Assembly (NCBI RefSeq): GCF_000526715.1
Contig: NZ_JAGP01000001.1
Location: 62,001 to 126,000, forward strand
Reading direction: 5' to 3'
Length of the DNA: 64,000 nt
From: Hydrogenovibrio kuenenii DSM 12350
GTDB lineage: Bacteria > Pseudomonadota > Gammaproteobacteria > Thiomicrospirales > Thiomicrospiraceae
Made by a program: the position numbers and the translations under genes. Every line of letters begins with the position of its first letter. The stretch's first letter is position 1. The notes under the pieces were generated by a model, which was given only the letters and a program-made list of their open reading frames with translations, was not told the DNA's origin and did no database searches. Positions 45,134-54,267 of the stretch are shown one piece after another.

Positions 45134-47269
45134 GTGAAAATCCACAACGCAAACTCATTTATCCGATACTCATTTTCTTTGCTCTCCGCTGCTGTTTTGG
45201 CAACTAATGTTTATGCGGACGATAAAACCCATTCAACCGAAACCAACGAAACTAAGTTGGCTCCTGTCACCGTGCAGGCAGATTTGCGTGGTGCGGAAGA
45301 AAGTAAAGTGCCGGTCAGTACCACGGTGATGGATTCTGCAAATCTGACAGACAGAGGTGCAAATCAATTGGAAGATGTGTTGTTGCAAACGCCAAACGTC
45401 AACTTTGCCGGACAGGATGCGCGTGCCAAGCATATCCAGATTCGCGGTATGGGTGAGCGTGATGATTACACCGGTGCACCGAACCCGAGTGTTGGTTTGG
45501 CGATTGACGGTATCGACTTCAGTGGAATCGGCATGGTGTCGAATCTGTTTGATGCCAAGCAGGTAGAAGTATTGCGTGGGCCGCAAAGCACACGTTATGG
45601 CGATACCGCAATCGCTGGTCTGATTAATATCCAGACCAATGATCCAACTCCCTATAAAGAAAGTATGGTTGAGGCTTCCGTTGGTCAGGACAATATGAAG
45701 GAGTTGGGTGTTATGACTAGCGGCCCTTTTAACAGTAAAAAGGACAGCCCACAGTATCGTGTAGCCATTCAAAAACACTATGATGACGGCTTTCGCCATG
45801 ACGCTTATTTGAACCGCAATGACACCAATAAGCATGATGAGTTGAATGCGCGCGGTAAGTTACGTTTCTTCCCGTCGGCAAAATCACAGCTGGATTTGAC
45901 CTTGATGCATGCCGATTACAATGATGGTTATGATGCTTGGTCTTTGGATAACTCCTTTACGACTTTGTCTAACCAGCCAGGTAAAGACACGCAGAAAACA
46001 GATGCCGGTGTGGTGAAGTTCCAGTATTTCGGAAAGCAAGCGACCTTAATCAGTACCACGACAGCGGGCAATTCCGATATGGAATATAGCTATGATGGCG
46101 ATTGGGCATATCCGGGCTATTACACTAATGTGAATGGCACAACGGTTTTGGATAATGCTTATTTTTATAAAAACATCAAAAACCGTAAGACGGTTAGCCA
46201 GGAACTTCGTTGGGTGTCACAGCCTAATGCGCGTATTCTGAATAAAAGTTCAGACTGGTTGTTTGGGCTGTATGGACTTCATTTAGAAGAGAATAATCAC
46301 ACAACCGATAATTACGGTGTGGATACCAAAACCGACTACACAGTAAACAAGTTGGCTGGTTTTGGGCAACTGGATACGCATTTGAGCGCTAAAACCGTTT
46401 TAACTACGGGGTTGCGTGTTGAAAACCATCAATCAAAATTCACCAGCAATACACCGGAATCTTTTTCACCGAATGAAACCCTAACCGGTGCAAACATCAG
46501 TTTGACTCGTACCTTGTCTGAGCACCAGTCGGCATATGTTTCTATTGCAAGAGGTTACAAGGCCGGTGGATTTAACCCAGGTTTGCCTTCAAATAAAGCC
46601 AGTTTGACCTATTACAAAACTGAAACGGCGATGAGCTATGAAGTTGGTCATCGTATGCACTTGGCGAATAACCGTTTGAAAACCCAAGTCAGCTTGTTCT
46701 ATATGGATAGACAAAATCCACAGTTTGACGGCTATACCTATGTGGGTAACAACTATGTGTTCTATACCGAAAACTTTGATAAAGCGACCAACTATGGTTT
46801 AGAAGGTCAGATGGACTGGCAAGTGACAAACCAATGGAAAACGTTTGCCAATCTTGGTTTGTTGAATACAACGGTTAAAGGGACTTCTGCATCTGGCGCT
46901 TTCTCGATCGATAATCGCCAGCAACCTCATGCGCCAAATTATCAGTTCTTGGTGGGTGGGCAGTATCGTAGTCATGGTTATGTCGCACGCCTTGAATACA
47001 CGGGGATGGATGCATTTTATTTCAGTAACTCCAACAACGCGAAATCGGAGCCTTATCAGCTCATCAATGCGCGTGTCGGCTATGAAGCGAAAAACTGGGA
47101 TGTCAGTTTGTGGGTGAAAAACCTGACCGATCAGCGTTATGCAACACGCGGTTTCTTCTTCTACAACGGGCCGACAGATGCCAGTTATAATCCGCTTGGG
47201 CCATCAAAAAAATACATCCGTTTGGGTGATCCAAGACAGTTTGGTTTGACCACGCGCATTTATTTCTAA
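45134..47269 (+). CDS. TonB-dependent outer-membrane receptor, probably thiamine uptake
   Basis: A 711-residue protein with a signal peptide ending near residue 30 (VYA), a plug domain (about 50-170, starting VTVQADLRG, with NVNFAGQDARAKHIQIRGMG) and a 22-strand barrel ending in TRIYF with terminal phenylalanine. Upstream control by a TPP riboswitch points to thiamine or a thiamine precursor as ligand; the family alone would not. GTG 45134 is 5 bases after AAGGAAG; a TTG at 45131 is in frame. It begins an operon with a thiamine-binding domain protein and a PnuT-like transporter. A TonB box is not clear, perhaps ETKLAPVTV near residue 37. Confidence 0.9.
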   Translation: MKIHNANSFIRYSFSLLSAAVLATNVYADDKTHSTETNETKLAPVTVQADLRGAEESKVPVSTTVMDSANLTDRGANQLEDVLLQTPNVNFAGQDARAKHIQIRGMGERDDYTGAPNPSVGLAIDGIDFSGIGMVSNLFDAKQVEVLRGPQSTRYGDTAIAGLINIQTNDPTPYKESMVEASVGQDNMKELGVMTSGPFNSKKDSPQYRVAIQKHYDDGFRHDAYLNRNDTNKHDELNARGKLRFFPSAKSQLDLTLMHADYNDGYDAWSLDNSFTTLSNQPGKDTQKTDAGVVKFQYFGKQATLISTTTAGNSDMEYSYDGDWAYPGYYTNVNGTTVLDNAYFYKNIKNRKTVSQELRWVSQPNARILNKSSDWLFGLYGLHLEENNHTTDNYGVDTKTDYTVNKLAGFGQLDTHLSAKTVLTTGLRVENHQSKFTSNTPESFSPNETLTGANISLTRTLSEHQSAYVSIARGYKAGGFNPGLPSNKASLTYYKTETAMSYEVGHRMHLANNRLKTQVSLFYMDRQNPQFDGYTYVGNNYVFYTENFDKATNYGLEGQMDWQVTNQWKTFANLGLLNTTVKGTSASGAFSIDNRQQPHAPNYQFLVGGQYRSHGYVARLEYTGMDAFYFSNSNNAKSEPYQLINARVGYEAKNWDVSLWVKNLTDQRYATRGFFFYNGPTDASYNPLGPSKKYIRLGDPRQFGLTTRIYF

Positions 47270-47283
47270 TTTAGGAGCAAAGC

Positions 47284-47556
47284 ATGCAAGCATCGATTGA
47301 AATCTCTATGTATCCATTGCAGGAAGATTATTGCCAGCCAATCATCGATTTTATCGATCAATTGGAAACCCACAAAGACATACGGGTGGCACGTAATGCC
47401 ATGAGCACACAGGTGTTTGGCGAGTTTCGTACTTTGATGTCGATGATGACGGACGAAGTGGAAGCGGTTTTGGCCAAACAACCCAAAACGGTTTTTGTGT
47501 TGAAGTTGATTGGTACGGATCGCTCCAAAGCACGTATTGATGCTTGTAGCGAATAA
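47284..47556 (+). CDS. Thiamine-binding-like protein of the YkoF/MTH1187 type
   Basis: A 90-residue soluble protein that looks like the MTH1187/YkoF-type ferredoxin-like domain (MQASIEISMYPLQEDY at the start, THKDIRVARNAMSTQVFGEF in the middle). Bacillus YkoF binds thiamine. The fold assignment is moderately sure and the function is supported by position: it lies between the TPP-regulated receptor (14 bases) and a PnuT-like gene (6 bases). It may keep thiamine or HMP available at the membrane, which is an inference. Confidence 0.75.
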   Translation: MQASIEISMYPLQEDYCQPIIDFIDQLETHKDIRVARNAMSTQVFGEFRTLMSMMTDEVEAVLAKQPKTVFVLKLIGTDRSKARIDACSE

Positions 47557-47562
47557 GCGCCA

Positions 47563-48192
47563 ATGAGTTTTATTGACCAAATCATTCAATCCGCTCAGGC
47601 GATGTCCGGCTGGGAAGCTGTGGCAACTTTGCTTGGTTTGGCTTACCTTACATTGGCGATTAAGGAGTCCATTTGGGCTTGGCCTTGTGCGTTTGTAAGC
47701 ACGTTGATTTACACCGTCATCTTTTGGGAAGGTCAACTGCCTTTGCAGTCGTTGTTGAATGTGTTCTATTTGGGTATGGCGGTTTACGGCTTTTGGCTTT
47801 GGCGTCGCCCGAAAACAGAAGAAACGCATGTAGATATTCATCGCCTAAGTTGGAAAACTCATCTATTGTTGATTGGTTTCGGTGTGTTGATCAGCGGTTT
47901 GATAGCGGCCTATTTAATCCACACAGGCACCTCTAAAATGCCTTATCTTGATGCAGGCGTAACCGTGTTTTCAGTATTAACGACGATTTTGACCGCGCGA
48001 AAAGTGTTGGAAAACTGGCTCTATTGGGTAGTTGTGGATGGTGCTGCGATTGCATTGTATTGGCAAACCGGGTTTTACTTCACTATGGTGCTAATGGCGG
48101 TGTATGTTGTGATGGTGATTATAGGCTTTTTTGAGTGGCTGCAGCTTTATAGACAAGCGCAAACGAAATCAGTAGCTGAGAGCGTTGAATAA
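47563..48192 (+). CDS. pnuT: PnuC-family transporter, probably PnuT for thiamine
   Basis: A 209-residue membrane protein with about seven segments, of the nicotinamide mononucleotide transporter (PnuC) family. The start reads MSFIDQIIQSAQAMSGWEAVATLLGLAYL (partly quoted), and WAWPCAFVSTLIYTVIFWEG and NWLYWVVVDGAAIALYW match the PnuC/PnuT core. PnuT members under TPP riboswitch control are predicted to import thiamine, and such control is seen here. It follows the small binding protein by 6 bases. The 3' end overlaps the convergent kinase gene by 24 bases. Confidence 0.85.
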   Translation: MSFIDQIIQSAQAMSGWEAVATLLGLAYLTLAIKESIWAWPCAFVSTLIYTVIFWEGQLPLQSLLNVFYLGMAVYGFWLWRRPKTEETHVDIHRLSWKTHLLLIGFGVLISGLIAAYLIHTGTSKMPYLDAGVTVFSVLTTILTARKVLENWLYWVVVDGAAIALYWQTGFYFTMVLMAVYVVMVIIGFFEWLQLYRQAQTKSVAESVE

Positions 48193-49152
48193 CTTCGGTT
48201 GCTTCATCCAGGCTTCAAAATCGGTTTCTCCGAGTACATTCATCATATAGAGTAGAACTCGATAAACGTCACGGACTTCAGTCAGATCCGGTACGGCTAA
48301 AAACTGCGTGTATTCCTGTAAAAACATTTCTGCTTGAGTTGGCGACAGCAAATATTCCAATAATACCCAATCCAACTCTTTGGGGCCATAAACGATGGCA
48401 TCTAAATCAGTTAGCGCGAAGAGTTTGTTGTCTTTTTCAAGAAATTGATCCCAACGCAAATCCGGCATAATTAAACAGAATTCATTTGTTTGAAATTGAG
48501 ATTCGATTTGTGCCAATATGCGCTGCCGCGTGTACTGCGGAATTTCAGGGGAATTTTCCATGTGTTTTCCCATAACCCGCTTAAGGTGGCTTGGCCAATC
48601 ATGCAGGCAGGGAGCAATAGGCTCATCAATCGTACCGAAATGATCAGACTCACTCAGGTGTAAGCAGGCCATGTGCTTGGCTAAATCTTGTACCATTTCT
48701 GGCGTTACATTTGTAATGGCAGAGCCTTCCAAGAAGTAAGCTTGGGTTAGATAAAGGCCTGAGTTTTTTGGTGATTCGGGAAGGTCTGGTTCTATGATTT
48801 GCTGTTTGAGTGTTGGAATTGTTAAAGGACTTATTTCCTTGATTAAAGGGTAAGTGGCATAGAAACAGGCGGTTTGTGCGATTAGTCCTGCATTGAAGCA
48901 ATCATGCATCAATTCCCAAAAGCGACTTTCTTTTAAGGCTGTTGGTCGGAGGACTTTAACAACGCAGGAAGGTGATGAGGCATCCACGTCACGGATGATG
49001 TAGATATCGTGAGTACTGTCATAAAAAGCATTTTCAAGCTGGGTAACTTCAGACCCTTCTGGTAATTCCAGTCGTTTGACAAGTTGCTTTTCTGTCAGTC
49101 GAGAGGGTAAAGCCTTTTTCTTGCTAGCAAAAGGGGAATGTAAGTTCAACAT
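48169..49152 (-). CDS. APH-fold phosphotransferase, possible thiamine kinase
   Basis: A 327-residue protein of the aminoglycoside/choline phosphotransferase fold. The catalytic region reads CLIMPDLRWDQFLEKDNKL near residue 222, with the aspartate of the usual HxDxxxxN motif but no histidine, followed by LTDLDAIVYGPKELDWVLLE for the DxD metal site. The N-lobe is shorter than usual and starts with Lys-rich residues. Substrate cannot be read from sequence. It converges on the TPP-regulated uptake operon and overlaps pnuT by 24 bases, so thiamine kinase is a candidate. It could equally be a phosphotransferase for another small molecule. Confidence 0.65.
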   Translation of the reverse strand: MLNLHSPFASKKKALPSRLTEKQLVKRLELPEGSEVTQLENAFYDSTHDIYIIRDVDASSPSCVVKVLRPTALKESRFWELMHDCFNAGLIAQTACFYATYPLIKEISPLTIPTLKQQIIEPDLPESPKNSGLYLTQAYFLEGSAITNVTPEMVQDLAKHMACLHLSESDHFGTIDEPIAPCLHDWPSHLKRVMGKHMENSPEIPQYTRQRILAQIESQFQTNEFCLIMPDLRWDQFLEKDNKLFALTDLDAIVYGPKELDWVLLEYLLSPTQAEMFLQEYTQFLAVPDLTEVRDVYRVLLYMMNVLGETDFEAWMKQPKLFNALSY

Positions 49153-49198
49153 AATAGTAGGTACCTATTCCTTGGTAGCTCAATTCTACAGGGAACAG

Positions 49199-49225
49199 CT
49201 TGTCGGATTCAACTTATCCGACAAG
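49199..49225 (-). terminator. Strong hairpin after the glutathione reductase gene
   Basis: CTTGTCGGAT (49199-49208) pairs with ATCCGACAAG (49216-49225) around a 7-base loop. On the minus strand the stem is followed by CTGTTCCCTG without a long T-run, so it is either a weak terminator or a 3'-end stabiliser. It lies 25 bases after the stop at 49250. Confidence 0.5.
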
Positions 49226-49249
49226 GTTAGGTCAACTACTGAAGAAATC

Positions 49250-50620
49250 TTACTTCAAAATCATAGGCCGCATGGTGACCAATTCTTCCGAAGAACTTGG
49301 GTGAATGGCGATAGTTGCGTCCAAATCTGCTTTGGTTGCGTTCATTTGAACAGCAACGGCAAAGCCTTGTAGCATCTCGTCTGCACCGTCTCCGACGATG
49401 TGGATACCGACCACACGTTGTTCTTCACCAACACAAACCAATTTCAATGCGGTTTTGATTTGATGTTCGGTAAAGGCATAACGCATAGGTGTAAACACAG
49501 ACGTATAAACTTGAACATTGTCATGCCCATATTCACGACGGGCGTCATGTTCGGCCAAACCAATGGTACCAATTGGTGGGTGTGAGAAAACCACCGTTGG
49601 GACTTTGCTCAAATCCATCTTAATGTCAGGTTGGTTGTTGTACAAACGTTCAGCCAAGTAGCGTCCAGCGCGGATGGCAACGGGCGTTAGTTGTGCTTGG
49701 CCTGTGACATCACCAATGGCATAGATATTCGGCACAGAAGTTTGGTGCTTATCGTTCACGTCGATAAAGCCTTTACCGTTCACTTCAAGGCTGATGTTCG
49801 CCAGTTTTAAAGGTTCGATAAGCGTTTCACGTCCCACCGCCCAAACCACTTGGTCATAGCCTTCTAAACGTTGCCCGTCTTCCGATTCGATGCTGATGGT
49901 GCCATCAGCTTCACGGTTCAGTTTTTTTACACTGAAATGATATTCTTTATGAATACCACTTTCGATCATCGCATCCGTCAAGGTTTCACGTACCATGTCA
50001 TCAAAGCCGCGTAAGACTAAGTCTTTACGGCTCAACAAGCTGGTTTCTGTGCCCAAAGCCTGCAATACGCCAGCGATTTCCACCGCGATATAACCACTTC
50101 CGATTACCGCAACTTTTTTCGGCTGCTCGGTCAAAGCAAAGAAGCCGTCGGACGTGATGCCCAAGTCAGCATTTTCGGTTTCATTAGGGATAAGCGGTTT
50201 ACCGCCAGGCGCGATGACAATCGTTTCTGCCGTATACTGCTTGCCGTTTACTTCTACTGTGTGCTTATTGACGAAATGGCCCCAGCCTTCTAAGACATCG
50301 ACGTTTTTATCTTTCATATAACCGCCATACCAAGTGGTAATGTTGCTGATATATTGTTCACGGCGTTTAACCAACTCTGCCCAGTCAAAGCCTTTCTTTT
50401 CAATATCGAAACCATAGTCTTTCGCATCACGAATAGCTTCGGCAATATGTGCACCAAACCACATAACTTTTTTCGGCACACAACCGATATTGACGCAGGT
50501 ACCACCCAGCTTTTTCGCTTCAACGACGGCACATTTTTTACCGTATTCTGCGGCGCGTTCAACGACGGATAAGCCGCCACTACCTGCACCGATTGCGATT
50601 AAGTCATAGTCGTATTGCAT
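49250..50620 (-). CDS. gor: Glutathione-disulfide reductase
   Basis: A 456-residue FAD flavoprotein that reduces GSSG with NADPH. The FAD motif GAGSGG near residue 11 and the redox disulfide in [13 protein letters not shown] (Cys42 and Cys47) are intact. A second Rossmann motif, [15 protein letters not shown] near residue 169, and the C-terminal His-Glu pair in IHPSSSEE near residue 442 complete the active site. Its neighbour, the peroxiredoxin-glutaredoxin fusion, depends on glutathione, which fits. The gap of about 200 bases between them contains a dispersed palindrome, so the two are probably separate transcripts. Confidence 0.96.
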   Translation of the reverse strand: MQYDYDLIAIGAGSGGLSVVERAAEYGKKCAVVEAKKLGGTCVNIGCVPKKVMWFGAHIAEAIRDAKDYGFDIEKKGFDWAELVKRREQYISNITTWYGGYMKDKNVDVLEGWGHFVNKHTVEVNGKQYTAETIVIAPGGKPLIPNETENADLGITSDGFFALTEQPKKVAVIGSGYIAVEIAGVLQALGTETSLLSRKDLVLRGFDDMVRETLTDAMIESGIHKEYHFSVKKLNREADGTISIESEDGQRLEGYDQVVWAVGRETLIEPLKLANISLEVNGKGFIDVNDKHQTSVPNIYAIGDVTGQAQLTPVAIRAGRYLAERLYNNQPDIKMDLSKVPTVVFSHPPIGTIGLAEHDARREYGHDNVQVYTSVFTPMRYAFTEHQIKTALKLVCVGEEQRVVGIHIVGDGADEMLQGFAVAVQMNATKADLDATIAIHPSSSEELVTMRPMILK

Positions 50621-50759
50621 GGTGATCTCCTGACAAGTTAGTTAGAGGTTTTGGTTAATTTGGGGTAGAAATTCTATCACGGAGACAGAGAGATATCTTT
50701 TTTGTCGCTAAAAGAATGGCTCTGGCTTCGAAATAAAACGCCTGGTTTGTGAAAGATGA

Positions 50760-50812
50760 AAATCTGCCAGGGTGGGGTAGTAGGTCCTTCATAACCCAGC
50801 CTGGCAGATTTT
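50760..50812 (-). terminator. Dispersed palindrome after the peroxiredoxin gene
   Basis: AAATCTGCCAGGGTGGGGTA (50760-50779) pairs with TAACCCAGCCTGGCAGATTT (50793-50812), with one G where other copies have C. On the minus strand TTTTCATC follows the stem, so it is a plausible terminator for the gene ending at 50826, and A/T flanks could serve the opposite direction. Confidence 0.75.
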
Positions 50813-50825
50813 GTATGCGATCTGC

Positions 50826-51563
50826 TTATTTAGCTAAATAAGCTTCTAGATCGTCAGAACCACCAATGTATTCACCTTCGATGAAAATTTGTGGCACTGT
50901 ATCCGCATTAGCGATTGCTCGAAGGGTACGAGATGTCACACCCGCATTCGCAATAGTAATTTCCTCATAAGGAATGCCCGCATCTTCAAGTGCTGCTTTC
51001 GCTTTTGCACAGAAAGGACAGCCTGGTTTAGTGAACACAGTTGCTACCTTGCTACCAGAAGCATTAGGGTTGATGTACTTCAACATAGTGTCGGCATCAG
51101 ATACTTCAAATGGGTCGCCAGGTACTTCTGGTTCGATAAACATTTTTTCAACGACACCATCTTTCACTAGCATTGAATAGCGCCATGAACGCTTACCGAA
51201 ACCTAGGTCAGATTTATCAACCAATAGTCCCATGCCAGCAGTAAACTCACCGTTACCATCAGGGATCAAAGTTACATTATTAGACTCTTGGTCTTTTGCC
51301 CATTCGTTCATAACGAATGTGTCGTTAACCGACATACAAACGATTTCATCAACACCGTTTTCAAAGAAAACAGGTGCTAATTCGTTAAAACGTGGCAAGT
51401 GAGTGGATGAACAAGTCGGTGTAAAGGCGCCTGGTAGTGAAAAAACGACGACAGTACGACCTTTAAAGATGTCATCACTGTTTACATTAACCCAATCACC
51501 ACCTTGGCGGGTTGGCCAAACAACACTTGGTACTTTTTGTCCTTCGCGATTTTCAAACGGCAT
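50826..51563 (-). CDS. Peroxiredoxin 5-glutaredoxin fusion
   Basis: A 245-residue hybrid. The N-terminal Prx5 domain (about 1-160) has the peroxidatic cysteine Cys51 in FTPTCSSTH. The C-terminal glutaredoxin (about 172-245) has the CPFC pair at Cys182 and Cys185, then [18 protein letters not shown]. This hyPrx5 type reduces peroxides with electrons from glutathione, so it does not need thioredoxin. Glutathione reductase is encoded about 200 bases downstream on the same strand. The start is ATG 51563. Confidence 0.95.
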   Translation of the reverse strand: MPFENREGQKVPSVVWPTRQGGDWVNVNSDDIFKGRTVVVFSLPGAFTPTCSSTHLPRFNELAPVFFENGVDEIVCMSVNDTFVMNEWAKDQESNNVTLIPDGNGEFTAGMGLLVDKSDLGFGKRSWRYSMLVKDGVVEKMFIEPEVPGDPFEVSDADTMLKYINPNASGSKVATVFTKPGCPFCAKAKAALEDAGIPYEEITIANAGVTSRTLRAIANADTVPQIFIEGEYIGGSDDLEAYLAK

Positions 51564-52338
51564 AAAAACTCCTAGAAATAAATTGTGTATAGATGAAAAA
51601 ACATAGCTTCAGGAGTCATTTTAGAGAAGGTGTTGTATTAAGTAAAATTAAATGTTTTTAACATAGTGATAGTTTTTAGCTATTAATATTGTGATTTGGA
51701 AATAAGGTTATGTTTGGGTGTGTAAACTTGGGTTAGGCAATTGCTACATGTAGCATCATTAGTGTGCTTACCCTAAAGCCCATAAGAGAAACTATGCTTA
51801 GTTATTAGAGATGTTATTTCGTCCCTAATTTGTATATTTTTAATTGTTAAATTTGATTTCATGTTTACTAAAGGGTGTATTTTTTGTGACAAAAATATGA
51901 ATTTTTCCCTAAAACTTGCGGTATGAGGCGTTATTTGGTACAATGCGCAGCAATTAAATAACCCAAAAGGTTAAATTATCTCAGTTTTAAAAGCACTGCT
52001 TGCAAGTGAACGATCACCGGCAGGTAAGAAATTCCAAAATACAATCCTGTGGAACTTTTCTAGGCGCTTTTCTTCTTTAGATTCTTTGCAAGGCATTTCT
52101 TTATGTCAAAAAGAATCGAGTCTAATCCAAAGGACACGTCCGGAGGAATCAATCGTATGGTCAAGCCATAAGCCAATCCCCTGTTTGTTAGATTTTGCTT
52201 ATTCGAAATCGAATAGGAAGCTTATTTTCCGCTTAATTACCATAGTCTCCAAGCCAATAGTGACGTCTGTTATTGCTTCTCTATTGCTGCGATTGGTTGC
52301 TGAACCTAAACGCAACTCAACTAATAAGGCTTATCTGT
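51564..52338. other. 775-base region before ectA, with promoter and long leader
   Basis: A sigma-70 promoter (TTGCGG and TACAAT, 17 bases apart) lies at 51916-51944, so the ectA leader would be about 390 bases. A 14-base perfect palindrome (TGCTACATGTAGCA) lies at 51742-51755. Between 51972 and 52364 one reading frame stays open, but it has no ATG or GTG at its head and I do not regard it as a gene. A short ORF with GGAGGA upstream (ATG 52154-TAA 52168) encodes only four residues. The part from 51564 to 51740 holds nothing that I recognise. Confidence 0.5.
51916..51944 (+). promoter_or_regulatory. Predicted sigma-70 promoter of the ectoine operon
   Basis: TTGCGG (51916-51921) and TACAAT (51939-51944) are separated by 17 bases. 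No other good pair is seen closer to ectA. Osmotic control cannot be read from the promoter itself. Confidence 0.55.
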
Positions 52339-52887
52339 ATGGAGAGTCATACCAAACCACTTAATTCAACAATGAATAATCCTATTCGGTTAAGAAAACC
52401 CACACTTGAAGACGGTGAAGCTATTTTTCGCCTTATCCAACGTTGCCCGCCGTTGGATCTAAACTCAAGTTATCTCTACTTTCTTCAGGCCTCACATTTT
52501 GCAGACACCTGTGTTGTCGCAGAATTAGATGGTGATCTGGTTGGGTTTGTGTCGGCTTATTATTTGCCGCAAGAACCAAGGTCGTTATTCGTTTGGCAGG
52601 TTGCGGTTGATGAAAGGGCGCGAGGGCAAGGTATGGCTAAGCGTCTGTTGATTCAGCTTTTGGAAAACCAGCAAAACAGTTATGTCACTGAAATACAGTG
52701 CACCATTAGCCCCTCTAATAAAGCTTCTCAAGCTTTGTTTAAAGGTTTTGCTGAAAGTAAAAAGTTAGAGATTTCCGTAGAGCCATTTCTGACAGAAGTG
52801 CATTTTTCTGGCTTGGGGCATGAAGATGAAGAGCTTTATAGATTAGCTGCGCCAAATCATCAAAATTTAATGACTTATTGTCAGTAA
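52339..52887 (+). CDS. ectA: L-2,4-diaminobutyrate acetyltransferase
   Basis: EctA acetylates L-2,4-diaminobutyrate to the gamma-N-acetyl form, the second step of ectoine synthesis. The 182-residue GNAT protein keeps RKPTLEDGEAIFRLIQ, CPPLDLNSSYLYFLQASHFA (part of the substrate site) and the acetyl-CoA loop VDERARGQGMAKRL. ATG 52339 is the first methionine downstream of AAGG. Another in-frame ATG at 52372 (MNNPIRLRK) is closer to the conserved start and also possible. It opens ectA-ectB-ectC-ask on one strand. Confidence 0.94.
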   Translation: MESHTKPLNSTMNNPIRLRKPTLEDGEAIFRLIQRCPPLDLNSSYLYFLQASHFADTCVVAELDGDLVGFVSAYYLPQEPRSLFVWQVAVDERARGQGMAKRLLIQLLENQQNSYVTEIQCTISPSNKASQALFKGFAESKKLEISVEPFLTEVHFSGLGHEDEELYRLAAPNHQNLMTYCQ

Positions 52888-52943
52888 TCACAATTATAAA
52901 TTTAAAACTTTATTCCATAGCAAGAATAGAAAAGGATATTAAT

Positions 52944-54212
52944 ATGACAGCTGAAAATCTCAGTATCTTTAGTAAATATGAATCGGAAGTGAGAGGGTAT
53001 ATTCGCTCTTTTCCAACACTTTTTGACAAGTCGAAAATGGCTGAAATCTGGGGAGAAGACGGTAAGCGTTATATCGATTTCTTCGCGGGTGCTGGTGCTT
53101 TGAACTACGGGCATAACAACCCGATCATTAATGAAGCCGTTATTGGCTACTTACAGCGTGACGGTATTGGTCATGCACTTGATATGGCGACTGTTGCGAA
53201 ACGCGATTTTATAGAGTCTTTCGTTAACAATATCATGCTACCAAGAAAGTTGGATTACAAAATCCAGTTTGTCGGCCCAACTGGTACCAACGCGATTGAA
53301 ACGGCGCTGAAAATCGCTCGTAAGGTCAAAGGGCGTAAACAAGTAATGTCTTTCACTAACGGTTTCCACGGTATGTCGATGGGGTCGTTAAGTATTACTG
53401 GTAACAGCTATTACCACGATGAAAGTTATGGTGTGCCTGGTTATACCACTCAGGTACCTTTCCATAACTATTTAGGCGATAAGGTCGATACCATCGCGTA
53501 TTTGAGAAAAATTTTGGAAGATGCGTCAAGTGGTACTGAGTTACCTGCGGCGATTGTATTGGAAACCATTCAGGCAGAAGGTGGTATTAACGTTGCCGGA
53601 GAACCCTGGCTAAAAGATTTACGTAAAGTTTGTGATGACTTCGACATCCTATTGGTTGTTGATGACATTCAGGCAGGTAACGGACGTTCAAGTGATTTCT
53701 TCAGTTTTGAGCGTGCTGGTATTGTGCCGGATATCGTGACTTTGTCGAAATCGATTGGTTCTGGTCACCCTATGTCGATTGTATTGATGAAGCCTGAGTT
53801 GGATAAGTGGAGTCCAGGTGAGCACTCGGGAACCTTCCGTGGTAACAACTTAGCGTTTGTCGCAGCAAAAGCGGCAATTGATCATTATTGGTCGAATGAA
53901 GATTTTCGCAAAGAAATCAAGCAAAAGTCAGATCACGTGCAACAGCGTATGCAGAGCCTTGCATTGAAGTTTCCAAAAGCGATTCGTGAGATCCGTGGTC
54001 ACGGCATGATCTGGGGAGCTGAATTTAGAGATCCAGAACTTGCGTCGAGTATTTGTGAACAATCCTTTAACGATGGCTTGGTGGTAGAAACCGCAGGTGC
54101 CGATGGTGAAGTTATTAAGTTTTTAGGTCCATTGATTATCACCCCAGAGTTGATCGACGAAGGGTTTGATATTTTGGAATCAGCCACGACAAAAGTGCTG
54201 TCAAAAGCTTAA
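52944..54212 (+). CDS. ectB: Diaminobutyrate-2-oxoglutarate aminotransferase
   Basis: EctB makes L-2,4-diaminobutyrate from aspartate semialdehyde, the first committed step. A 422-residue class III PLP aminotransferase: the PLP lysine is in TLSKSIGSGHP, the cofactor aspartate in VVDDIQAGNGR, and GPTGTNAIETALKIAR is the phosphate-binding region. ATG 52944 follows AAGGA. A longer frame open to 52878 is unlikely because it overlaps ectA. It is 56 bases after ectA. Confidence 0.96.
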   Translation: MTAENLSIFSKYESEVRGYIRSFPTLFDKSKMAEIWGEDGKRYIDFFAGAGALNYGHNNPIINEAVIGYLQRDGIGHALDMATVAKRDFIESFVNNIMLPRKLDYKIQFVGPTGTNAIETALKIARKVKGRKQVMSFTNGFHGMSMGSLSITGNSYYHDESYGVPGYTTQVPFHNYLGDKVDTIAYLRKILEDASSGTELPAAIVLETIQAEGGINVAGEPWLKDLRKVCDDFDILLVVDDIQAGNGRSSDFFSFERAGIVPDIVTLSKSIGSGHPMSIVLMKPELDKWSPGEHSGTFRGNNLAFVAAKAAIDHYWSNEDFRKEIKQKSDHVQQRMQSLALKFPKAIREIRGHGMIWGAEFRDPELASSICEQSFNDGLVVETAGADGEVIKFLGPLIITPELIDEGFDILESATTKVLSKA

Positions 54213-54267
54213 TTTTTATACCTACTATTAACAACGAATTTTTACTCTATAAAAATAGGAGAAAACC

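Noticed and set aside
51972-52364. Open frame of about 130 codons upstream of ectA
   Set aside because: No ATG, GTG or well-placed TTG begins it, it overlaps ectA's start, and I recognise no homology. It is kept only as a finding about the leader.
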